Positions 6,716 to 11,020 of a DNA stretch of 11,020 nt are shown piece by piece. The translations under genes were made by a program, and so were the position numbers. Location of the stretch: positions 623 through 11,642 of the forward strand of contig NZ_DJFS01000039.1 in assembly GCF_002432125.1 (NCBI RefSeq). Reading direction: 5' to 3'. This stretch comes from Brevundimonas sp. UBA5866 (GTDB lineage Bacteria; Pseudomonadota; Alphaproteobacteria; Caulobacterales; Caulobacteraceae). Under the pieces are notes generated by a model that saw only the letters and a list, made by a program, of their open reading frames with translations, was not told the origin of the DNA and did not search any database. Each line of letters begins with the position of its first letter. Position 1 is the stretch's first letter.

Positions 6716-7168
6716 ATGGTGCACGCGGACAACAACGATCCAGACGACCTGCTGCGGCTGGACCGTCAGGTCTGTTTTCCGCTGTATGCCGCCACCAATC
6801 TGCTGACGCGGCTGTATGGGCCGGTTCTGGCCGAGCTGGGACTGACCTATCCGCAGTATCTGGTGTTGTTGGTTCTGTGGGAGACGCAGCCGCTGTCAGT
6901 GGGTGATCTGGGGCGCAGGCTGTATCTGGACAGCGGCACCCTGACACCTCTGCTCAAGAGGATGGAGCAGGCGGGCTTGGTGACCCGCGCGCGTGATCCG
7001 GATGATGAGCGCCGTGTGCTGATCGGCCTGACCCCGGCGGGCGAGGCCATGAAGGCCAAGGCGGCGCATGTGCCCACCACATTGGCGGCGGGGCGATCGG
7101 TCGAGGATCTGGATGCGCTGAAAGATAAGGTGAACGCCTTGATCCGCGTTCTGGCCCCCAAGGGCTGA
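6716..7168 (+). CDS. ohrR: Organic hydroperoxide sensor/repressor OhrR (MarR family)
   Basis: A 150-residue MarR-family winged-helix repressor expected to bind the ohr operator as a dimer and release it when its cysteine is oxidised by organic hydroperoxide. The reactive cysteine is C20 in RQVCFPLY. The three tyrosines that hold it in Bacillus OhrR (Y19, Y29, Y40 there) align as Y24, Y34 and Y45. The DNA-binding region follows (about 60-105), with LYLDSGTLTPLLKRMEQ and the wing DPDDERRVL. C20 is the only cysteine in the whole protein, so no intersubunit disulfide with a second cysteine is possible; see findings. The start ATG 6716 is chosen because GAGGTG (6704-6709) lies six bases before it. 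Alternatives are TTG 6698, directly after the ohr stop, and GTG 6707. It is probably co-transcribed with ohr and ends seven bases from the convergent DUF2061 gene. Confidence 0.93.
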   Translation: MVHADNNDPDDLLRLDRQVCFPLYAATNLLTRLYGPVLAELGLTYPQYLVLLVLWETQPLSVGDLGRRLYLDSGTLTPLLKRMEQAGLVTRARDPDDERRVLIGLTPAGEAMKAKAAHVPTTLAAGRSVEDLDALKDKVNALIRVLAPKG

Positions 7169-7175
7169 GATCAAA

Positions 7176-7757
7176 TCAGGCGACGTGGTGCGAGCTGGCG
7201 TCGGTTTTGGCGGCGGCTTTTTGGGCCTGCTCGCGGGCTTCGATGCGGGTCCAGATGCGGTCGTGGATGGTGAAGAACACCGTCTGCACCAGCGGCTCGA
7301 TAATGCCGATGGCCAGTGCCGCGCGGATATTTCCCGTCAGGGCAAAGGCCACAGACACCGCCACGGCAAAGTGCATGACACCATAGGTGACCGTCTTCAG
7401 CGCCACCTGTTTCAGCGAACGGGGCAGGGCGTGGCTGTGCCCGTGATGGTGGTGTTTATGGCCGTGTACGCGCAACTGCTCTTCGGGCGACATGACCCCC
7501 AGACGCGATGAAACGGCCTCGGCGGCTTCTTCAAGTCCCGTTGCCAGCCGGCGCTTTTCGATCACGTGCCAGATGCGGTCGTGGATCGTATAGGCGATGG
7601 TCTGGAAGAATGGCTCGACAATACCGATGGCCAGCGCCATCCGGATGTCCTGGGTAATCGCAAAGGCCACCGCAATCGCAACAACAAGATGCATGGCACC
7701 GTAGCTGGCGATCTTCAGCGCCAGTTTGCGAACAGTGCTCCAGAGGAATGCGACCAT
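7176..7757 (-). CDS. Tandem DUF2061 membrane protein with His-rich linker
   Basis: A 193-residue inner-membrane protein built of two copies of the DUF2061 domain (PF09834), a family of unknown function. Copy 1 covers about residues 9-69 and copy 2 about 115-175. They align without gaps at 36 of 61 identical positions and share LAIGI-x-EP, QT, TIHDRIW and YG-x-MH. Each copy has about two hydrophobic segments (roughly 20-36 and 40-57; 125-141 and 146-163), giving about four in total. The linker (about 70-114) contains H98, H100, H102-105, H107 and H109 within 12 residues, a likely metal-binding or pH-sensitive loop. The C-terminus also ends SSHHVA. The start ATG 7757 has no clear Shine-Dalgarno; the reading frame and domain boundary support it. 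The gene converges on ohrR with a seven-base gap and diverges from guaB. Confidence 0.85.
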   Translation of the reverse strand: MVAFLWSTVRKLALKIASYGAMHLVVAIAVAFAITQDIRMALAIGIVEPFFQTIAYTIHDRIWHVIEKRRLATGLEEAAEAVSSRLGVMSPEEQLRVHGHKHHHHGHSHALPRSLKQVALKTVTYGVMHFAVAVSVAFALTGNIRAALAIGIIEPLVQTVFFTIHDRIWTRIEAREQAQKAAAKTDASSHHVA

Positions 7758-7793
7758 AGAAACAAAATGGCTGCGCAGACGGTCAGTTGCAAA

Positions 7794-7812
7794 GCATAAA
7801 TTCTTATTATGC
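7794..7812. repeat. 19-bp palindrome GCATAA-N7-TTATGC, operator-like
   Basis: Perfect 6-bp arms (7794-7799 and 7807-7812) flank seven bases in an AT-rich patch, with the nearer arm 37 bases upstream of the DUF2061 start on its coding strand. Size and position suit binding of a dimeric regulator over the DUF2061 promoter, but a 6-bp match can arise by chance in AT-rich sequence. Confidence 0.4.
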
Positions 7813-7916
7813 CGATAAGCCCCGTTTGGCGCGGGAGGTTATGCTGGACGGGGGCATTGTTTCTTGTCCCGTCGCAAAAGGTGATCGCAGATCGGGGGTT
7901 TTATTGCGCTGCACCC

Positions 7917-7946
7917 TTGCCGAGTTGGTCGATTAGCCTCTATACG
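7917..7946 (+). promoter_or_regulatory. Predicted guaB promoter
   Basis: TTGCCG (7917-7922) and TATACG (7941-7946) are 18 bases apart. Transcription would start near 7953 with a short leader containing GGAGG (7960-7964), seven bases before the guaB ATG. No riboswitch-like structure is visible in so short a leader. Confidence 0.5.
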
Positions 7947-7971
7947 CGACCCGCAAAACGGAGGCTCCCCA

Positions 7972-9429
7972 ATGGAGATACGCGAAGGCCTAACCTTCGA
8001 CGATGTTTTGCTCGAACCCGGTCCGTCGGAGGTCATGCCCGCCGACGTTGACGTTTCGACGCGCCTGACCAAAGACATCAAACTGAACATTCCGCTGCTG
8101 TCGTCCGCCATGGACACGGTGACGGAAAGCCGCCTTGCCATCGCCATGGCGCAGGCTGGCGGTATGGGCATTCTTCACCGCAACATGACGATCGAGGAGC
8201 AGGCCGAGCAGGTCCGCACCGTCAAGCGTTATGAAAGCGGCATGGTGATCAATCCGGTCACCGTCACACCCGACACCACCCTCGGCGAAGTGCGCGACAT
8301 CGTCGCCCGCAAGAAGATCACCGGCTTCCCGGTTGTCGATCCGGAAACGGGCCGTCTGGTCGGTATGCTGACCAACCGCGACATGCGTTTCGAGAACGAC
8401 CCGTCGATCAAGGCGTCCAGCCTGATGACCACGGGCGAGCTGATCACGGTACGCGAAGGCGCCAGCCGCGATGAAGCCCGCGAGCTTCTGCGGACCCGCA
8501 AGATCGAACGCGTCATCGTGGTGGACGAAGACAACCGCGCCGTCGGCCTGATCACCATGAAGGACATCGAGAAGGCACAGGCCTTCCCGAACGCCGCCAA
8601 GGACGACCACGGCCGTCTGCTGGTCGGTGCCGCCTCGACCGTCGGTGATGCGGGATATGAGCGCGCGATGGCGCTGGCTGAAGCGGGTGCGGACCTTGTG
8701 GTCATCGACACCGCCCACGGCCACTCGGCCTCGGTCGCCGCAGTCGTCGAGCGTATCAAGCGCGAGAACAACCGCATCGCCATCGTGGCCGGTAACGTCG
8801 CCACCTACGATGCCACCCGCGCCCTGATCGATGCGGGCGCGGACGTTGTGAAGGTCGGCATCGGCCCGGGCTCGATCTGCACCACCCGTATCGTGGCTGG
8901 CGTCGGCGTGCCGCAGCTGACCGCGATCATGGATGCCGCCCGCGCCGCTGAAGGCACGGGCGCGACCGTCATCGCCGACGGCGGCATCAAATATTCGGGC
9001 GACATGGCCAAGGCCATCGCCGCGGGCGCTTCGGCGGCCATGATGGGTTCGATGTTCGCCGGTACCGACGAGTCGCCGGGCGAGGTCTTCCTGTACCAGG
9101 GCCGTTCGTACAAGTCGTACCGCGGCATGGGTTCGGTCGGTGCCATGGGTGCTGGCTCTGCGGACCGTTACTTCCAGAAGGAAGTCTCGTCCGAGAAACT
9201 CGTGCCGGAAGGCATCGAAGGCCAGACGGCCTATAAGGGCCCGATCGCTCCGGTCATCCACCAGATGGTCGGCGGCCTGCGCGCCTCGATGGGCTATGTC
9301 GGTGGTCCGACCATCGAAGAGTTCCAGAAGCGCGCCCGCTTCGTCCGCATCACGGGTGCTGGCTTGCGTGAAAGCCACGTCCATGACGTCATGATCACCC
9401 GCGAGGCACCGAACTACCGCCAAGGGTAA
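7972..9429 (+). CDS. guaB: Inosine-5'-monophosphate dehydrogenase
   Basis: GuaB oxidises IMP to XMP with NAD+, the committed and rate-limiting step of GMP synthesis, in the cytosol. The 485-residue protein has normal full length. It has the N-terminal barrel start EGLTFDDVLLEPGPSEV (5-21), a pair of CBS domains (about 92-200) inserted in the TIM barrel, and GNVAT (274-278). The IMP loop GPGSICTTRIVAGVGVPQ (298-315) carries the catalytic C303. Next come the phosphate-binding DGGI and the GMGSVGAM segment, and further downstream the mobile flap region. The CBS pair is complete, so allosteric control by purine nucleotides is likely, as in other bacterial IMPDHs. The ATG 7972 is supported by GGAGG seven bases ahead. 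The MAPEG gene follows after 18 bases and rsmB after that, suggesting one transcript. Confidence 0.98.
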   Translation: MEIREGLTFDDVLLEPGPSEVMPADVDVSTRLTKDIKLNIPLLSSAMDTVTESRLAIAMAQAGGMGILHRNMTIEEQAEQVRTVKRYESGMVINPVTVTPDTTLGEVRDIVARKKITGFPVVDPETGRLVGMLTNRDMRFENDPSIKASSLMTTGELITVREGASRDEARELLRTRKIERVIVVDEDNRAVGLITMKDIEKAQAFPNAAKDDHGRLLVGAASTVGDAGYERAMALAEAGADLVVIDTAHGHSASVAAVVERIKRENNRIAIVAGNVATYDATRALIDAGADVVKVGIGPGSICTTRIVAGVGVPQLTAIMDAARAAEGTGATVIADGGIKYSGDMAKAIAAGASAAMMGSMFAGTDESPGEVFLYQGRSYKSYRGMGSVGAMGAGSADRYFQKEVSSEKLVPEGIEGQTAYKGPIAPVIHQMVGGLRASMGYVGGPTIEEFQKRARFVRITGAGLRESHVHDVMITREAPNYRQG

Positions 9430-9447
9430 TCCAACAAGGACCATCCA

Positions 9448-9840
9448 ATGACGACCGAACTCACCTATCTGAGCCTGACTTTGATTTTGGCACTGGTGCA
9501 GATTTTTCTGCCTGCCGGAGCAAGGACGGCGGAGTTCGGTCTGAAATGGAATGCGGGCCCGCGTGACGGGACACCGGCCTCAGAGAAACCTCTGACCGGC
9601 CGTCTTGAGCGGGCCCAGTCCAACCTCTTCGAGACCCTGCCGCTGTTTATCGGCGCAGTGCTGATTGCCCATCTGGCTTCGGCCAATGGCGCACTTACGG
9701 CGTGGGGCTCGGCGCTCTATTTCTGGGGGCGGGTGGTGTTTGTGCCGCTCTATGCCTTGGGCATCCCCTTTATCCGGTCGCTGGTGTGGCTGGTCTCGCT
9801 TGCGGGACTGGTCATGGTACTGGCGGCCCCGTTTATCTGA
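9448..9840 (+). CDS. MAPEG family membrane protein
   Basis: A 130-residue integral membrane protein of the MAPEG family (PF01124), whose eukaryotic members include microsomal glutathione S-transferase and leukotriene C4 synthase. Four membrane segments are visible, at about 4-22, 62-79, 83-103 and 110-128. The family signature is RLERAQSNLFETLPLF (52-67), corresponding to the R-x-x-R-x-x-x-N-x-x-E pattern (R52, N59, E62) that contacts glutathione in characterised members. Bacterial members of this short type are mostly uncharacterised, so glutathione transferase activity is possible but unproven. The ATG 9448 has AAGGA (9436-9440) seven bases ahead. It sits 18 bases after guaB and 11 before rsmB, without a terminator on either side, so co-transcription is likely although no functional link is obvious. 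Confidence 0.9.
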   Translation: MTTELTYLSLTLILALVQIFLPAGARTAEFGLKWNAGPRDGTPASEKPLTGRLERAQSNLFETLPLFIGAVLIAHLASANGALTAWGSALYFWGRVVFVPLYALGIPFIRSLVWLVSLAGLVMVLAAPFI

Positions 9841-9851
9841 ACTGAAGTCCA

Positions 9852-11020
9852 TTGACCCCAGCCGCCCGTCTCGCCGCCGCCGCCTCCATCCTCGACTCCA
9901 TCGCGCAGGGCCGCCAGCCCGCCGAGGTCGTGCTGAAGGCATGGGGTCAGCAAAACCGCTATGCCGGATCGAAAGATCGCCGCGCCATCGCCGACCGCGT
10001 CTATAAGGTGCTGCGCGCCCGTGGCCGCCTGAGCTGGATCATGGGGGGCCGCGAGGATGGCCGCGCACTGGTCATCGGCAGCCTGCACGCGCTGGACAAC
10101 CTGTCGCTGGAAGAGATCGAGGCCCTGCACACTGGCGACGGCTATGGCCCGCGACCGCTGTCCAAGCAGGAGCGCAGCCGCATCACCGCCGCCGATGGCG
10201 AACTGCCGGGCTGGGTTGCCGCCGGCATCCCCGAGTTTGTGATGACCGACTTCCAGAAGGTCTATGGTGACAACTGGAAGGCCGAGGCCCACGACCTGAT
10301 GGCCCCGCGCGCGCCGATCGACCTGCGCGTCAACAGCCTGAAGGCCACCCGCGAGGACGTTGAGGGCGAGCTTCGCGCCGCCGAACTGTCGCCGGAAGAA
10401 ACGCCGTGGTCGGAACTGGGCCTGCGTCTGGCGTCCGAGCCGCCGCCCAACATTCAGGCGCTGGAAGGCTTCAAGGAAGGCCGTTTCGAGATTCAGGACG
10501 AAGGCAGCCAGATCATCTGCGCGCTGGCCGACGCCAAGCCGGGCACGACCGTCGTTGACTATTGCGCCGGTGGTGGCGGAAAGACGCTGGGTCTGGCCCA
10601 GTCGATGATGGGGCAGGGCCGTCTGGTCGCCTCTGACGTGGTCGCCAAGCGTCTGGAAAACATCCGTCCGCGTCTGGAGCGTGCGGGCGTCGAGGCCGAA
10701 CTGGTCCTGATCGGCCAGAACGGCGGTGGTCTGGAAGACCTGAACGACGAAGCCGATCTGGTTCTGGTCGATGCGCCTTGCTCGGGCACGGGCACGTGGC
10801 GTCGCCACCCCGAGGACGCGTGGCGTCTGACCGAGGAAGAGGTCGAGCGTCTGCATGCCCTGCAAACCCGCATCATGGCGCAGGCCGCCAAGCTGGTGAA
10901 GGTCGGTGGTCGCATCGCCTATGTCACCTGCTCGATGCTGAGCCGCGAGAACGAGGATACCGCCGCCGCGTTTGAGGCCGCCCATCCGAACTTCCAGCCC
11001 GTCGCTATCGAGACGACGGA
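9852..11020 (+). CDS. RsmB/NSUN-type RNA (cytosine-5)-methyltransferase (5' part; 3' end beyond window)
   Basis: A class I SAM-dependent m5C RNA methyltransferase of the RsmB/NOP2/Sun family; the closest named relative is RsmB, which methylates C967 of 16S rRNA. From TTG 9852 there are 389 codons to the window edge. The N-terminal part (1-130) would hold the RNA-binding NusB-like region (SKDRRAIADRVYKVLR, 40-55). The SAM motif VVDYCAGGGGKTL (234-246) is followed by the two cysteines in DAPCSGTG (C310, enzyme release) and YVTCSM (C360, nucleophile), 50 residues apart as in E. coli RsmB (325 and 375). TTG is chosen because an in-frame stop at 9843-9845 leaves no earlier start and because related proteins begin MTPAAR. 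No Shine-Dalgarno is seen. With the start only 11 bases after the MAPEG stop, translation may depend on coupling. The family is certain; the exact target is less so. Confidence 0.93.
   Translation, partial: MTPAARLAAAASILDSIAQGRQPAEVVLKAWGQQNRYAGSKDRRAIADRVYKVLRARGRLSWIMGGREDGRALVIGSLHALDNLSLEEIEALHTGDGYGPRPLSKQERSRITAADGELPGWVAAGIPEFVMTDFQKVYGDNWKAEAHDLMAPRAPIDLRVNSLKATREDVEGELRAAELSPEETPWSELGLRLASEPPPNIQALEGFKEGRFEIQDEGSQIICALADAKPGTTVVDYCAGGGGKTLGLAQSMMGQGRLVASDVVAKRLENIRPRLERAGVEAELVLIGQNGGGLEDLNDEADLVLVDAPCSGTGTWRRHPEDAWRLTEEEVERLHALQTRIMAQAAKLVKVGGRIAYVTCSMLSRENEDTAAAFEAAHPNFQPVAIETT

Larger units (their letters stand above)
7758..7971. other. Divergent intergenic region between DUF2061 gene and guaB
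   Basis: These 214 bases hold the control regions of two divergent genes. Near the DUF2061 side is an AT-rich patch with a 19-bp palindrome, GCATAA-N7-TTATGC (7794-7799 and 7807-7812). Near guaB is a recognisable promoter and a strong ribosome site. A 6-bp repeat GACGGG/CCCGTC with a 15-base loop lies in the middle (about 7849-7875) and is too weak to call. Short open frames here have no ribosome site and no recognisable product. Confidence 0.6.

Noticed and set aside
7849..7875. GACGGG/CCCGTC inverted repeat upstream of guaB, considered as a riboswitch or attenuator
   Set aside because: A 6-bp stem with a 15-base loop, upstream of the predicted transcription start and so not part of the guaB leader.
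7809..8051. 80-codon plus-strand frame overlapping the guaB start
   Set aside because: No ribosome site, Arg/Pro-rich composition, and it overlaps the guaB promoter and start in another frame.
7990..9444. A 484-codon open frame antisense to almost all of guaB
   Set aside because: Its product is rich in His, Asp, Arg and Gly with no family likeness, and the opposite strand encodes an unmistakable IMP dehydrogenase. Long antisense frames are usual opposite GC-rich genes because stop codons are rare there.
9750..10985. A 411-codon antisense frame opposite rsmB and MAPEG
   Set aside because: Mirror frame of GC-rich coding sequence; the plus strand has all RsmB-family motifs in order.
1..11020. 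Searched by eye for CRISPR repeats, IS ends, tRNA genes, toxin-antitoxin pairs, phage genes or defence islands
   Set aside because: None seen. Gene content is housekeeping plus a peroxide-response pair, with even base composition.

Overview
The window is an ordinary, densely packed chromosomal segment of a GC-rich alphaproteobacterium. Several things point to Caulobacterales (a Caulobacter, Brevundimonas or Asticcacaulis relative): the style of the LigA, RlmE and RsmB proteins, the frequent lipoprotein and short-leader genes, a TTG start, and a ligA promoter that fits the Caulobacter housekeeping pattern TTGACGS-N10-14-GCTANAWC. The genus is not settled by what can be read here. There is no mobile element, phage gene, CRISPR array, rRNA or tRNA, and no visible change in base composition.

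Layout. (1) 1-1516, minus: 5' three quarters of ligA, cut by the window edge. (2) 1653-3777, plus: an M28 zinc-peptidase lipoprotein, then a membrane methyltransferase of the ICMT/PEMT type whose stop overlaps the start of a small orphan lipoprotein. (3) A strong bidirectional hairpin terminator at 3791-3814 separates these from a convergent cytosolic cyclophilin (3838-4299, minus). (4) Divergent from the cyclophilin, with a perfect 10-bp inverted repeat in between, come rlmE (23S rRNA 2'-O-methyltransferase) and a DUF2332 gene. (5) 6162-7168: the organic hydroperoxide module ohr-ohrR, with an operator-like AT-rich island upstream of ohr. (6) 7176-7757, minus, tail to tail with ohrR: a membrane protein made of two DUF2061 copies joined by a histidine-rich linker. 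(7) 7972-11020, plus: guaB (IMP dehydrogenase), a MAPEG membrane protein and rsmB (16S rRNA m5C methyltransferase, cut by the window edge), closely spaced and probably one transcript.

How the genes work together. Most are housekeeping genes: DNA ligation, rRNA methylation (two enzymes), proline isomerisation and GMP synthesis. The one clear self-contained regulatory circuit is ohr-ohrR: the peroxidase detoxifies organic hydroperoxides, and the adjacent MarR-type sensor, with a single reactive cysteine, is expected to repress the operon until oxidised. The least understood items are the tandem DUF2061 protein with its His-rich linker, the DUF2332 protein next to rlmE, and the methyltransferase/lipoprotein pair. 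I see no clearly new multi-gene system; the findings below are modest and ranked accordingly.
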